Shown piece by piece: positions 15,663-24,579 of a stretch of 64,000 nucleotides of DNA. This DNA comes from Brachybacterium phenoliresistens (GTDB taxonomy: Bacteria > Actinomycetota > Actinomycetes > Actinomycetales > Dermabacteraceae), in contig NZ_KK069999.1 in NCBI RefSeq assembly GCF_000576425.1, forward strand, positions 1 to 64,000, given 5' to 3'. The notes under the pieces are model-generated. The model saw only the letters and a program-made list of their open reading frames with translations, was not told where the DNA came from and did no database searches. The position numbers were made by a program, and so were the translations under genes. How positions within the stretch are numbered: the stretch's first letter is position 1; the number at the start of each line of letters is the position of its first letter.

Positions 15663-16841
15663 TCAGCGCTCCAGGGCGGGATGGCCGGCGCGGCCGCTCG
15701 CCGCGGCGAGGGCGTCGCGCACGGCGTGGTAGGCCGGCTTGCGGGTGTAGTCCTCCCACATCACCGTCGCCGCCCCCTGGCCCTCGAAGGTGACCGGCAC
15801 CCACGAGTAGGTGTCCACGAAGCCCCACAGCGTCAGGGACTCGCAGCCCTCGACGGACAGCGCGGCCTCGGTCACGCGCCGGTAGTACTCGGCCTGCTTC
15901 TCGAGCTGCTCCGGGGTGGGCTCCGCGCCGTCGGGCAGGTCCATGCGCACGTCGAGCTCGGTGACGGCGGTCCGCAGCCCCAGGTCCGCGAAGCGCTGGA
16001 GGTTGTCGGCCAGGTCGCCGGGGAACCCGTAGCGGGTCGAGAGGTGGCCCTGCGTGGAGAAGCCGTCGACCGGCACGCCGTCGGCCAGCAGCTCCTGGAT
16101 CAGCGCGTAGTAGGCGTCGGACTTGGGGTTGATGCCGTCGACGTTGTAGTCGTTGAAGAAGAGCTGGGCCTGCGGATCGGCGGCGCGCGCCCAGCGGAAG
16201 GCATCGGCCACGATCCCGATGCCCAGCTCGCGGATCCAGATGTTCTGCTCCTCGCGCAGCCGGGCGTCGTCGTCGAAGATCTCGTTGGCGACGTCCCACT
16301 GGTGGATGCGCCCCGCGTACCGGCCGACGACGGTCTCGATGTGCTCCTTCAGCAGGGCCCGCAGCTCGTCCGCGGAGAATCCGCCCTGCTCGAGCCACTC
16401 CGGGTTCTGGTTGTGCCACAGCAGGGTGTGCCCGCGCACGACCTGGCCGTGCTCGGCGGCGAAGTCCATGATCGCGTCGGCCTCGTCGAAGCGGAACGTC
16501 TCGCGGTCCGGCCGCAGGAAGTCCCACTTCATCTGGTTCTCCGCCGACAGCGAGGTGAACTCGCGCCCCAGGAGCTCGCGGTAGGTCGCATCGTCGGTGA
16601 ACGGCGGCGGGTAGTCCTGGCTGTCGTGGTGCCCGCCGCCGGCGACGGCGGTGCCGATCCAGATCGCCGACCCCGCCGCGAACGCCAGGGTGTCCTTCTT
16701 CGCCAGCCCCGGCGCGGTGCCCCGGCCGGGCGCCGCGTCGCCCCCGCCCGGGGCGGCGGCCGCCGAGCCGGCGACCAGCGTCCCTCCGGCGATCGTTCCG
16801 GCGGTGACCGCCGCGGCGGTGAGGATCTCGCGTCGCATCAT
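15663..16841 (-). CDS. Secreted GH10 endo-1,4-beta-xylanase
   Basis: A 392-residue enzyme with a twin-arginine-type signal (MMRREIL followed by an Ala/Gly-rich hydrophobic stretch ending near SAAAA). The GH10 catalytic domain has HTLLWHNQNPEW, the acid/base Glu in WDVANEIF and the nucleophile Glu in TELDVR. The C-terminal EDYTRKPAYHAVRDAL is typical. It cleaves internal xylan linkages outside the cell. No carbohydrate-binding module is seen. I take the first of two adjacent ATGs (16841) because AAGGAG lies 5 nt before it. A CGAAA/TTTCG operator-like site lies about 100 nt upstream. Confidence 0.92.
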   Translation of the reverse strand: MMRREILTAAAVTAGTIAGGTLVAGSAAAAPGGGDAAPGRGTAPGLAKKDTLAFAAGSAIWIGTAVAGGGHHDSQDYPPPFTDDATYRELLGREFTSLSAENQMKWDFLRPDRETFRFDEADAIMDFAAEHGQVVRGHTLLWHNQNPEWLEQGGFSADELRALLKEHIETVVGRYAGRIHQWDVANEIFDDDARLREEQNIWIRELGIGIVADAFRWARAADPQAQLFFNDYNVDGINPKSDAYYALIQELLADGVPVDGFSTQGHLSTRYGFPGDLADNLQRFADLGLRTAVTELDVRMDLPDGAEPTPEQLEKQAEYYRRVTEAALSVEGCESLTLWGFVDTYSWVPVTFEGQGAATVMWEDYTRKPAYHAVRDALAAASGRAGHPALER

Positions 16842-16944
16842 GTCGTCTCCTTCGACTCGGGGCAGGCCCCTTCGGGCCGATGCGCTGCGCGGCGTCGCCG
16901 GGCCGGGACGTCCTCCATGACGTCCCTCGCGCCCGCTCCCGCCG

Positions 16945-16956
16945 CGAAACTTTTCG
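16945..16956. promoter_or_regulatory. LacI-type operator-like site upstream of the xylanase gene
   Basis: CGAAACTTTTCG has CGAAA/TTTCG inverted arms around a CT centre, the pattern described for xylose/xylan-responsive LacI-family repressors in actinobacteria. It lies about 105 nt before the xylanase start, next to an AT-rich patch (CTTTTATG) that could hold the −10 region. No LacI repressor gene is in the window. Confidence 0.45.
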
Positions 16957-17163
16957 GGAACTTTTATGTCCGGGAGGAGCCTAGAGTGACCCGGCCCACG
17001 CGTCAAGGCGCGCACGACCACGCGCCGGACGGACGCCTCGCGACCTCGCGACCCGTCGCGCACCCCGGCGCTGAGGGAGAGCCCGAGGTGCAGCTCGGGC
17101 GATCGGAGACGGCGGCGCCCGCGCCCGCTCCAGGGTGAGACGGATGATCGTGTCCGCGCCCTG

Positions 17164-17226
17164 GAGGAATTGCAGGCCCCTGTTCCACGGAAAGCGATGT
17201 CCTGGAACAGGGGCCTGCAATTCCTC
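17164..17226. repeat. Perfect 24-bp-arm inverted repeat (hairpin)
   Basis: Arms 17164–17187 and 17203–17226 are exact reverse complements, separated by 15 nt. The arms contain GCAGGCCCCTGTTCC. It lies 113 nt beyond the Nudix stop codon. It is longer than a usual terminator and AT-richer than its surroundings, so it may be a dispersed palindromic repeat or miniature element as well as a terminator. Confidence 0.75.
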
Positions 17227-17338
17227 GAGTCTCGCGGTCGCCCTCCCCGACCGCGGCATCGCCTCGCCGCGACCCGCACACCCACCGCGCGAACGAGGGC
17301 GCGCATCGCGCGCGCCGGCGGGTCGGCGCGGCCCGGCC

Positions 17339-17836
17339 TCAGAGCTCCGGAGGGATCTCGAAGGGGCCGATGCCCAGGGGACGGGAGCCGGGATCAGCCA
17401 GGAGCCACGCCGCCACGCCTGCGGGGTGCACTTCGTAGGAGGGCAGGTCGCGGATCGGCAGCCAGGCGGTCCCGACCTGGGCGCCGTCGGGCGCACTGCC
17501 GAGCCCGGGCTCCTCCCCGGCCTCGAGCTCCGCCCAGAACGCGACGTTGACCTGCTGGAACGTGAGGTGCGTGCGGTCCGGCGCCCAGGTGCGCACCTCG
17601 TACACCAGCGCCGCCCCGTGGACCCGGACCCGGGCGCCGATCTCCTCGAGGCACTCGCGGCGCAGCGCCTCCTCCTGGGTCTCCCCGAACTCGTGGCCGC
17701 CGCCGGGCAGGTCGAAGATCTCGCGCTCGCGCCCGTCGGCGCCGCGGACGCGGGACCGGTTCATGAGGATCGCCCCGTCGCGGACGATCATCGCCTTCAC
17801 CGCCGCCCGCGGCGTCCGCCCGGGGCCGCTGGTCAC
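17339..17836 (-). CDS. Nudix hydrolase
   Basis: A 165-residue protein with a complete Nudix box, GX5EX7REUXEEXGU, at residues 46–68 (GGHEFGE … RECLEEIGA). These enzymes hydrolyse nucleoside diphosphates linked to another group, using Mg2+ bound by the box glutamates. The C-terminal part (VGTAWLPIRDLPSYEVHP) is typical of ADP-sugar/NTP-type Nudix proteins but does not set the substrate. Its start is 4 nt from the stop of the aldo/keto reductase gene, so the two probably form an operon. Confidence 0.88.
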   Translation of the reverse strand: MTSGPGRTPRAAVKAMIVRDGAILMNRSRVRGADGREREIFDLPGGGHEFGETQEEALRRECLEEIGARVRVHGAALVYEVRTWAPDRTHLTFQQVNVAFWAELEAGEEPGLGSAPDGAQVGTAWLPIRDLPSYEVHPAGVAAWLLADPGSRPLGIGPFEIPPEL

Positions 17837-17840
17837 GGGG

Positions 17841-18689
17841 TCAGCGCCCCTGGTGGCCGCCGAAGACGGACGGGTCCGGGCCCTGGCGGCCGGCCTCGCC
17901 CCGGTGGAGGGCGGTGATCGCCGTGACCTCCTCGGAGGTCAGCTCGACCTCGAGGCTCGCGAGGTTCTGGGCGATGCGCTCGGGGGTGACGGACTTGGGG
18001 ATGACGACGTTGCCCAGCGCCAGGTTCCAGGCGAGGACGACCTGCGCGGTCGTCGCGCCGTGCGCGGCGGCGATGTCCTCGACGACGGGGTCGGTGAGCT
18101 CGCCGCCGCCCTGGCCCAGCGGGGACCAGGACTCGGTGACGATGCCCTTGTCGGCGTGGAGGGCGCGCAGCTCGGGCTGGGCGAAGTACGGGTGCAGCTC
18201 GATCTGGTTGAGGACGGGCAGCACGCCGGTCTCCGCCTCGAGCAGCGCGAGGTCCTCGGCGCGGAAGTTCGAGACGCCGATGGAGCGGATGCGGCCCTGC
18301 TCCTGCAGCTCGACGAGCGTCCTCCAGGTCTCCACGGCCAGGCCCACGCCCGGCGCGGGCCAGTGGATGAGGTACAGGTCCAGCTCCTCGAGGCCGAGGT
18401 CGGCCATGGTCGCGTCGAAGGAGGCGAGGGTGGCCTCGCGGCCCTGGTCCTGGTTGGGGACCTTGCTGGTCACGAAGATCTCGTCGCGCGGGATGTCGGT
18501 GGCGGCGAGCGCCGCGCCCACGCCCTTCTCGTTGTTGTAGCCGCGGGCGGTGTCGATGTGGCGGTAGCCGGCCTCGAGCGCGTGACCGACGACCTCGGCC
18601 GTCTCCTCCGGGCCGACCTGCCAGACGCCGAAGCCGAGCTGCGGGATGGAACGGCCGTCGTGGAAGGTGATCGCGGGCGTGCTGGGCAT
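17841..18689 (-). CDS. Aldo/keto reductase
   Basis: A 282-residue (alpha/beta)8 NADPH-dependent reductase. The catalytic tetrad is visible: Asp46 and Tyr51 (HIDTARGYNNE), Lys76 (VTSKVPN) and His109 (YLIHWP). The phosphate-binding IPKSVTPERIAQN lies near the end. It is close to the 2,5-diketo-D-gluconate reductase-like AKRs common in Gram-positives, which reduce small aldehydes and ketones. Length is normal for the family. It is the upstream member of a two-gene unit with the Nudix hydrolase. Confidence 0.9.
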   Translation of the reverse strand: MPSTPAITFHDGRSIPQLGFGVWQVGPEETAEVVGHALEAGYRHIDTARGYNNEKGVGAALAATDIPRDEIFVTSKVPNQDQGREATLASFDATMADLGLEELDLYLIHWPAPGVGLAVETWRTLVELQEQGRIRSIGVSNFRAEDLALLEAETGVLPVLNQIELHPYFAQPELRALHADKGIVTESWSPLGQGGGELTDPVVEDIAAAHGATTAQVVLAWNLALGNVVIPKSVTPERIAQNLASLEVELTSEEVTAITALHRGEAGRQGPDPSVFGGHQGR

Positions 18690-18829
18690 GATGCTCCTCG
18701 GGGACGGGCCGCGGCCGGGCGCCGCGGCTGCACGGACCCGGTCAGGCTATCGCTTTCCCATCGGCCGATGAAGACCTGCGCGGGCGGCCCGCGACCGGGG
18801 GCGGGCGCCCCGGCGTATCGTGGACCGAC

Positions 18830-19822
18830 GTGACGAGCACTCCCCCGCAGACCCCTCCCCTCCCCGTCGGCATCCCGGCCCCCGCCCCGCTGCACGCCCC
18901 GCGCTGGGCGCTCCCGGCGGCCGTGGTCGGCGGCGTGATGGGGGCGCTGCAGTCCCGCATCAACGCCGATCTCGCGGCGGAGCTCGAGGACGGCTTCACC
19001 GCCGCCGCGATCTCCTTCGGCAGCGGGCTGGTGATCATCCTGCTGCTGCTCGTGGTGATGCCGCGCGTGCGCGAGCTCTCGCGCGGGTTCTGGCGCGACC
19101 TGCGCTCGGGCGGCTTCCCCTGGCCGCTCGCGCTGGGCGGCCTGGGCGGGGCGACCTTCGTGCTCGGCCAGGGCCTGAGCGTCGGCCTGATCGGCGTGGC
19201 GCTGTTCATCGTCTGCGTCGTCGCCGGCCAGACGGTGACGGGCCTGGTGGTGGACCGGGTGGGGCTGGGCCCCGGCGGGGTGCGGCACCTGACGCCCACC
19301 CGCGTGGTCGGCGCGATCATGATGGTCGCCTCGGTGGCCCTGGCGATGTCCGGCGGCATCGCCACCGAGGCCCCGTGGTACCTGCTCGCGCTGCCGATGG
19401 TCGCGGGCGTGGCGATGGGCCTGCAGCAGGCCGTCAACGGCCGCGTCTCCCAGCACAGCGGCCACTTCATGGTCGCGACCCTGGGCAACTTCATCGTCGG
19501 CACCACCGCGCTGGTGCTCGCCGCAGGAATCCATGCCCTCGTGGTCGGCGCCCCGCAGCCGCTGCCGACGAACCCGCTGCTGTACTGCGGCGGCGCGATC
19601 GGCGTCGTCTTCATCGCGATGGCCGCGCACCTGGCCGGGCCGCTGGGCGTGCTGACGCTGGCGATGGCCACGATCTCGGGGCAGATCATCGGCTCCGTGG
19701 CGCTGGACGCGCTGGGCGGGCAGGGCCACCTGACCCCGGCGACCATCGGCGGCGCGGTGCTGACGCTGCTCGCGGCGCTGGTGACCGCGGGCCTGCGCCG
19801 CCGGAGGCCCGCCGCGGCCTGA
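18830..19822 (+). CDS. DMT-superfamily membrane protein with two DUF606/YdcZ repeats
   Basis: A 330-residue integral membrane protein with about ten helices in two related halves (ALQSRINADLAAELEDGFTAA in the first, LQQAVNGRVSQHSGHFMVAT in the second). This is the doubled DUF606 pattern of the drug/metabolite transporter superfamily. Substrates are unknown; the family is thought to include small-molecule exporters. The start is a GTG with a −10-like TATCGT 8 nt upstream, so it may be leaderless. It is followed convergently by the aminotransferase gene 7 nt away. Confidence 0.82.
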   Translation: MTSTPPQTPPLPVGIPAPAPLHAPRWALPAAVVGGVMGALQSRINADLAAELEDGFTAAAISFGSGLVIILLLLVVMPRVRELSRGFWRDLRSGGFPWPLALGGLGGATFVLGQGLSVGLIGVALFIVCVVAGQTVTGLVVDRVGLGPGGVRHLTPTRVVGAIMMVASVALAMSGGIATEAPWYLLALPMVAGVAMGLQQAVNGRVSQHSGHFMVATLGNFIVGTTALVLAAGIHALVVGAPQPLPTNPLLYCGGAIGVVFIAMAAHLAGPLGVLTLAMATISGQIIGSVALDALGGQGHLTPATIGGAVLTLLAALVTAGLRRRRPAAA

Positions 19823-19829
19823 CGCCGGC

Positions 19830-20702
19830 TCAGCGGCCGCGCAGGTGGTCCAGGAGACGGGCGGTGAGCTCGGGATCCTGCGGCAGCTCCTGCGCGTCGA
19901 GGTGGGTGATCGGCGCGACCAGGCGGGTGCTCGAGAGCAGCCAGGCGCCGTCGGAGGCGGCGACCTCCGCCGGGGTCATCAACCGCTCCCCCGTGCTCGC
20001 GCCCTCGGCGGCCAGCAGCGCGAAGGCGGAGGCCACGGAGGTGCCCTGCAGCACGCCCGCGCTGACCGGGGTGGTGGAGAAGGCCTCGCCATGGCGGACC
20101 AGCAGGGTGGAGGTCGGCCCCTCGAGGGCGTAGCCGTCGGTGGAGACGAACAGGACGTCGTCCGCGCCGCGCCGCTTCGCCTCGCGCACCGCCGCCATGT
20201 TCCCGGCGTAGCTGAGGGTCTTGGCGCCGGCCAGCAGCCAGGGCGCATCGGCGACGACGGTGCTGGGCAGGCCGCGGCTGAGCGCGGCGACGCGGATGCC
20301 GGCGCGCTCGCGGGACCAGTCGACGGATTCGCGGGCGTGGATCCACGCGCTGGGCCGCCCGGAGCCCTCGTTCCCGCGGGTCATCACCACGCGCACGGAC
20401 AGCTCGGGGACGTCCGCGTGCTCGTGGACGGCGAGCGCGAAGGCCTCCTCGAGGATGTCGAGGTCGGGGGCGGGCAGCTCGAGCATCTCGGCGCTGCGGG
20501 CCAGGCGCTGCAGGTGGGGCCCGAGGTTCTGGGGAGCGCCGTCGAACACGCCGACGGTCTCGAAGACGCCGTCGCCGCGGGTGACGCCCAGGTCGATCAC
20601 GGTCAGCTGCGCCGCGGCCTCCTCGGCGACCGCGTAGGGCATGGCGTGCGTGCCGCCGCCGGCGACTCCGGGGACCAGGACGAGGACGGGCTGGGCGGAC
20701 AT
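19830..20702 (-). CDS. pabC: Class IV PLP aminotransferase, probably 4-amino-4-deoxychorismate lyase
   Basis: A 290-residue fold-type IV PLP enzyme. The phosphate-binding Arg region is DLGVTRGDGVFETVGVFDG, the PLP lysine is in GAKTLSYAGNM, and VLQGTSV near the C-terminus is conserved. The size and the sequence AxKTLSYAxNM fit actinobacterial aminodeoxychorismate lyase, which releases p-aminobenzoate for folate synthesis. A D-amino acid or branched-chain aminotransferase is the alternative. No pabA/pabB is nearby. Confidence 0.75.
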   Translation of the reverse strand: MSAQPVLVLVPGVAGGGTHAMPYAVAEEAAAQLTVIDLGVTRGDGVFETVGVFDGAPQNLGPHLQRLARSAEMLELPAPDLDILEEAFALAVHEHADVPELSVRVVMTRGNEGSGRPSAWIHARESVDWSRERAGIRVAALSRGLPSTVVADAPWLLAGAKTLSYAGNMAAVREAKRRGADDVLFVSTDGYALEGPTSTLLVRHGEAFSTTPVSAGVLQGTSVASAFALLAAEGASTGERLMTPAEVAASDGAWLLSSTRLVAPITHLDAQELPQDPELTARLLDHLRGR

Positions 20703-20765
20703 GCGATCGGGCCTCCTGTGCTCCGCGTGCTCCGGGACGGGCTCCCGGTGCTCGCGGGCCCCAGG

Positions 20766-21383
20766 CTACTCGTGCCCGATGGACTCCGAGACCAGCACCC
20801 CCGGGGGCAGCGTCACCGGGGCCGGCAGGGCATGGAAGGTGCCGAGGTCCTCGCCGATCCGCCAGCCCGGCTGGACCGGCACCGGGCAGGTGAAGAACCG
20901 CGGCGGCCGGATGGGCCCGAGCGGCGTTCCCGGCACGATCGGCTGCGGACCCCCGACCAGGGGCGGGTCGACCCGCAGGAGGGGCGGCTCGGGGGCGACG
21001 AGATGCGGCCCTCCGATGATCGGCGGCAGCTCGACCCGCGGCAGCTCGACCGGTCCGAGCGGGAGGCCCGGCAGGGCCGGGACGTGCCGCGGTCCGCCCG
21101 CATCGCGGGGCCCGTCCGGGGAGGAGGCGGCGTCCTGCTCATCGGCCGCGGCCGCGAGGGCGAGGCTGCGCCGGCGCAGCAGGTGGGCCGCGTCGGCGAT
21201 CGCGGGGCGCACGCGGAAGGACCATTCGGTGCGGAAGGCGTCGGCATCCGGGCCGGTCCAGGTGACGCCCTCGATGAGGGCGCGCAGCCGGGCCTCGAGG
21301 TCGTGCAGCATCTCGGCGCGGCGGGCGACGAGCGAGGAGCCGTCGCGCAGGGACTCCGTATCGGCCCCGTAGAACGTGGTCAT
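20766..21383 (-). CDS. WXG100-like protein with proline-rich C-terminus
   Basis: A 205-residue protein. The first 90 residues are predicted helical with a WXG-like turn (GVTWTGPDADAFRTEW, around residue 42), the pattern of WXG100/ESX-type helical hairpin proteins secreted by type VII systems. The rest is rich in Pro and Gly with repeated ELPPIIGGP/DPPLVGGP-like units and no recognisable enzyme motif. No ESX secretion gene is in the window, so export is only inferred. The gene is a single unit between the aminotransferase and pdxT. Confidence 0.6.
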   Translation of the reverse strand: MTTFYGADTESLRDGSSLVARRAEMLHDLEARLRALIEGVTWTGPDADAFRTEWSFRVRPAIADAAHLLRRRSLALAAAADEQDAASSPDGPRDAGGPRHVPALPGLPLGPVELPRVELPPIIGGPHLVAPEPPLLRVDPPLVGGPQPIVPGTPLGPIRPPRFFTCPVPVQPGWRIGEDLGTFHALPAPVTLPPGVLVSESIGHE

Positions 21384-21503
21384 CCCTGCTGCCTCCTGCG
21401 CCGCTCGTCTCCCCTGCCCCTGCAGGTCGAGCGTACGGCGGGGACGCGGGCGGGGCCATGGGGAGGAGTCCCCATGGCGCCGCCGATCGCAGGAGCCCGG
21501 GCC

Positions 21504-22094
21504 TCAGCCGCGCTCGCGCGCCCGCTGCACGAGCAGCCGGTGGAAGCGCGTCTCCCCCGAGACCTCCGGATGGAAGGACAGGCCCAGCAGGCTCCCCTGC
21601 GCGACGGCGACGGTGCGGCCATCCTCGAGGCGGGCCAGCGCCCGGGCGGAGGGGCCGATCTCCTCGACCACAGGCGCGCGGATGAAGGTGGCCCGCACCT
21701 CCGGCGGGTCGAGAGAGGGCACCTGCAGCCGCGTCTCGAAGGACTCCGCCTGGCTGCCGAAGGCGTTGCGGCGCACGGTCACGTCGAGCCCCCCGAAGGT
21801 CTCCTGGCCGGGGGCGCCGTCGAGGATCCGGTCCGCCAGCAGGATCAGCCCCGCGCAGGTCCCCAGCGCCGGCAGGCCGTCGGCGATCGCGGCGCGCAGC
21901 GGGTCCCGCAGCCCGAAGGCGCGGGACAGCCGGTCGATGACGGTGGACTCCCCGCCGGGCAGCACCAGGCCGTCGACCTGCGCGAGCTCCTCGGGGCGGC
22001 GCACCAGCACCGCATCGGCCCCGAGGTCGGTGAGCACGCGCAGATGCTCGCGCACGTCGCCCTGCAGGGCGAGCACGCCGACGCGGACGCTCAT
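21504..22094 (-). CDS. pdxT: Pyridoxal 5'-phosphate synthase glutaminase subunit PdxT
   Basis: A 196-residue class I glutaminase of the PdxT family. It has the N-terminal GVLALQGDVREH, the GGES loop (LVLPGGESTVI), the nucleophile Cys in LGTCAGLILLA, and the C-terminal His-x-Glu in SFHPEV. It supplies ammonia to PdxS for direct synthesis of pyridoxal phosphate. Full length. Unusually for the family it is not adjacent to pdxS: an MFS gene on the other strand lies between. Confidence 0.95.
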   Translation of the reverse strand: MSVRVGVLALQGDVREHLRVLTDLGADAVLVRRPEELAQVDGLVLPGGESTVIDRLSRAFGLRDPLRAAIADGLPALGTCAGLILLADRILDGAPGQETFGGLDVTVRRNAFGSQAESFETRLQVPSLDPPEVRATFIRAPVVEEIGPSARALARLEDGRTVAVAQGSLLGLSFHPEVSGETRFHRLLVQRARERG

Positions 22095-22302
22095 CGGCCG
22101 CCGCCGATCCGAGGGGCCGAGGGTGCGGGGAGGTGCTCATGCATGCGCGCCAGGGTAGCGCGAGGCCCGGCCTCGGGGCGGCCCGGCGCCATCGCGGTTC
22201 ATCCACGAGCACGACCCCCTTGTGTACGAACGTCCCCATCGTGGGTAGACTCCCCCGCGACGGCGCGCGCCGTCCCCCACCGAGGAAGGCAGAGCACCGC
22301 CC

Positions 22303-23526
22303 ATGTACTCGCTCCTGCTGGCGATCATCTACATCGCCTTCATCAGCCTGGGACTCCCCGACTCCCTGGTCGGGGCCGGCTGGCCCGTCATGCACCAGGA
22401 CCTCGGCGTCCCGGTGGCCTTCGCCGGCATCATCACGATGATCATCGCCGGCGGCACCATCGCCTCGAGCCTGGCCTCGGAGCGGGCCACCCGCCGGCTC
22501 GGCGCCGGGTGGGTCACGGCGATCAGCGTCGGCATGACGGCGGCCGCGCTCGTGGGCTTCTCCACCTCGAGCGCGTTCTGGATGCTGTGCCTGTGGGCCA
22601 TCCCCTACGGCCTGGGAGCCGGCGCGGTCGACGCGGCCCTGAACAACTACGTCGCCCTGCACTACGCCGCCCGCCACATGAACTGGCTGCACAGCTTCTG
22701 GGGCGTGGGCGCGTCCATCAGCCCGTTCATCATGAGCTACGCCCTGACCTCCGACATGGGCTGGACCGGCGCCTACCTGACCATCGGCGTGGCCCAGGCC
22801 GGGCTGACCCTGGTGCTGCTGCTGAGCCTGCCGCTGTGGGGCCGGGCGAGGCCCGCCCCCGAGCCCGATCCGGCCGATGTCGCAGGGGAGGTCGGGCAGG
22901 CGCGCGCCCACGTCCCGCTGGCGAACGCCCTGCGGATCCCCGGCGTCCCCCTGGTCCTGACCGCCTTCTTCGCCTACTGCGCCCTCGAGAGCACGGCGAT
23001 CCTGTGGGCCTCGACGTACCTGGTGAGCGAGCGGGCCGTGGTCCCCGCCACGGCGGCGGCCTTCGCCTCCCTGTTCCTGCTCGGCATCACCGCCGGGCGC
23101 TTCCTCACCGGCCTGTTCGCCGACCGCGCCGGGGACCGGCAGCTGATCCGCGGGGGCTTCCTCACCGTCGCCGCCGGGATCGTGCTGATCGCGCTGCCGG
23201 TGGGCACCGACATGCTCGCCCTGGCGGGGCTGGTGATCGCGGGCCTGGGCTGCGCGCCGATCTATCCGGCGATCATCCACTCCACGCCGGTGAACTTCGG
23301 CCGCCGCAGCTCGCAGGCGATCATCGGCATCCAGATGGCCGCCGCCTACACCGGGTCGACCCTCGCGCCGCCGCTGTTCGGCGCGCTCTCCAGCGCGACG
23401 GGGATGTGGACGTTCCCGGCCATGCTGGGCGTGCTGGTCGCACTGGGGCTGCTCATGTCCGAGCGCTTCAACCGGCTCGTGGCGCGCCGGGAGAGGCCCG
23501 CCGAGCTCGCGGGCCAGCGCCGGTGA
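22303..23526 (+). CDS. MFS transporter (fucose permease/YfkL-like)
   Basis: A 407-residue major facilitator protein with 12 expected helices. It has FISLGLPDSLVGAGWP in helix 1 and a long central loop around residue 190 (GRARPAPEPDPADVAGE). The sequence style, including the LPYGLGAGAVDAALNNYVA-like segment, is that of the FucP/glucose-type MFS group. A −10-like TAGACT (22246–22251) lies about 50 nt before the ATG, with GAGGAAGG as a Shine-Dalgarno site. Lying between pdxT and pdxS, it might carry a B6 vitamer, but a sugar is equally possible. Confidence 0.8.
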   Translation: MYSLLLAIIYIAFISLGLPDSLVGAGWPVMHQDLGVPVAFAGIITMIIAGGTIASSLASERATRRLGAGWVTAISVGMTAAALVGFSTSSAFWMLCLWAIPYGLGAGAVDAALNNYVALHYAARHMNWLHSFWGVGASISPFIMSYALTSDMGWTGAYLTIGVAQAGLTLVLLLSLPLWGRARPAPEPDPADVAGEVGQARAHVPLANALRIPGVPLVLTAFFAYCALESTAILWASTYLVSERAVVPATAAAFASLFLLGITAGRFLTGLFADRAGDRQLIRGGFLTVAAGIVLIALPVGTDMLALAGLVIAGLGCAPIYPAIIHSTPVNFGRRSSQAIIGIQMAAAYTGSTLAPPLFGALSSATGMWTFPAMLGVLVALGLLMSERFNRLVARRERPAELAGQRR

Positions 23527-23559
23527 CGGCCGGCCGCCCGCGAGGCGGGCGGCGCGAGC

Positions 23560-24459
23560 TCACCAGCCCCGTTCGGCCAGCCGGTGCGGAGCCGGGATGT
23601 CGGCGACGTTGATGCCGACCATCGCCTCGCCGAGCCCGCGCGAGGCCTCGGCGATCACCGCCGGGTCGTCGTGGAAGGTGGTGGCCTTGACGATCGCGGC
23701 GGCGCGGGCGGCGGGGTCGCCGGAGCGGAAGATCCCGGAGCCGACGAAGACGCCGTCGGCGCCCAGCTGCATCATCATGGCGGCATCGGCCGGGGTGGCG
23801 ACGCCACCGGCGGTGAACAGCACGACCGGCAGCGAGCCGGTCTCGGCGACCTCGCGGACCAGCTCGTAGGGGGCCTGCAGCTCCTTCGCGGCGACGAACA
23901 GCTCGTCGGGGTTCGAGGCGAGGGTGGCCTGGAGGTCCGCGATCTGCGCGCGGATGGTGCGGATGTGCTTGGTCGCCTCGGAGACGTCGCCGGTGCCGGC
24001 CTCGCCCTTGGAGCGGATCATGGCCGCGCCCTCGGTGATGCGGCGCAGCGCCTCGCCCAGGTTCGTGGCCCCGCACACGAAGGGGACCTTGAAGGAGCGC
24101 TTGTCGATGTGGTGGACGTAGTCCGCCGGGGAGAGCACCTCCGACTCGTCGATGTAGTCCACGCCCAGCTCCTGCAGGACCTGCGCCTCGACGAAATGGC
24201 CGATGCGGGCCTTGGCCATCACGGGGATGGAGACGGCCTCGATGATGCCGTCGATGAGGTCGGGGTCGCTCATGCGGGCCACGCCGCCCTGCGCGCGGAT
24301 GTCCGCGGGCACCCGCTCGAGGGCCATGACGGCCACTGCGCCGGCGTCCTCGGCGATGCGCGCCTGCTCCGCGGTGACGACGTCCATGATGACGCCGCCC
24401 TTGAGCATCTCCGCGAGGCCGCGCCCCACCACTCCCGCTCCGGTGATCTCCTGTGCCAT
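23560..24459 (-). CDS. pdxS: Pyridoxal 5'-phosphate synthase lyase subunit PdxS
   Basis: A 299-residue (beta/alpha)8 protein, strongly conserved: [55 protein letters not shown] (catalytic Lys), [21 protein letters not shown] and [19 protein letters not shown]. It condenses ribose 5-phosphate, glyceraldehyde 3-phosphate and ammonia from PdxT into pyridoxal 5'-phosphate. It is divergent from the MocR-type regulator gene, with an inverted repeat in the 120-nt gap. Start at 24459 from the conserved MAQEITG. Confidence 0.97.
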   Translation of the reverse strand: MAQEITGAGVVGRGLAEMLKGGVIMDVVTAEQARIAEDAGAVAVMALERVPADIRAQGGVARMSDPDLIDGIIEAVSIPVMAKARIGHFVEAQVLQELGVDYIDESEVLSPADYVHHIDKRSFKVPFVCGATNLGEALRRITEGAAMIRSKGEAGTGDVSEATKHIRTIRAQIADLQATLASNPDELFVAAKELQAPYELVREVAETGSLPVVLFTAGGVATPADAAMMMQLGADGVFVGSGIFRSGDPAARAAAIVKATTFHDDPAVIAEASRGLGEAMVGINVADIPAPHRLAERGW

Positions 24460-24484
24460 GTGCCCGCTCCCGCCGTCCGACTTT

Positions 24485-24504
24485 GATCTATGCCAAAACA
24501 GATC
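24485..24504. promoter_or_regulatory. Putative PdxR operator between pdxS and pdxR
   Basis: GATCT-N10-AGATC (24485–24489 and 24500–24504) is an inverted repeat in an AT-rich patch of a very GC-rich intergenic region. It lies 25 nt before the pdxS start on one side. MocR-type PdxR proteins bind between these divergent genes in other actinobacteria, so this is the likely target. Confidence 0.5.
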
Positions 24505-24566
24505 ATGGCCCATGTCGAAGCCGGGCACCAGCGGGCGTCCGTCCCGTGGACGGCGCGGGGCACCCC

Positions 24567-24572
24567 TAGACT
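24567..24572 (+). promoter_or_regulatory. −10 box TAGACT, leaderless promoter of pdxR
   Basis: TAGACT is 7 nt before the GTG start at 24580 with no Shine-Dalgarno sequence. Confidence 0.6.
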
Positions 24573-24579
24573 CGACCGG

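Larger units (their letters stand above)
16842..17338. other. 497-bp intergenic region: xylanase promoter, operator-like site and large inverted repeat
   Basis: No convincing gene is visible here on either strand. It holds the upstream region of the xylanase gene, the operator-like site at 16945–16956, and a perfect inverted repeat at 17164–17226 close to the end of the Nudix gene. The remainder shows nothing I can name. Confidence 0.6.

Noticed and set aside
20766-21383. Type VII secretion locus
   Set aside because: Only one WXG100-like protein is present; no EccC ATPase, membrane pore or partner WXG gene is nearby.
19845-23612. Very long open frames antisense to or across known genes (also 27867–32228, 48290–51682 and others)
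   Set aside because: High GC removes stop codons from other frames; these products are Arg/Gly/Pro/Ala-rich, cross several well-recognised genes and have no conserved motif.
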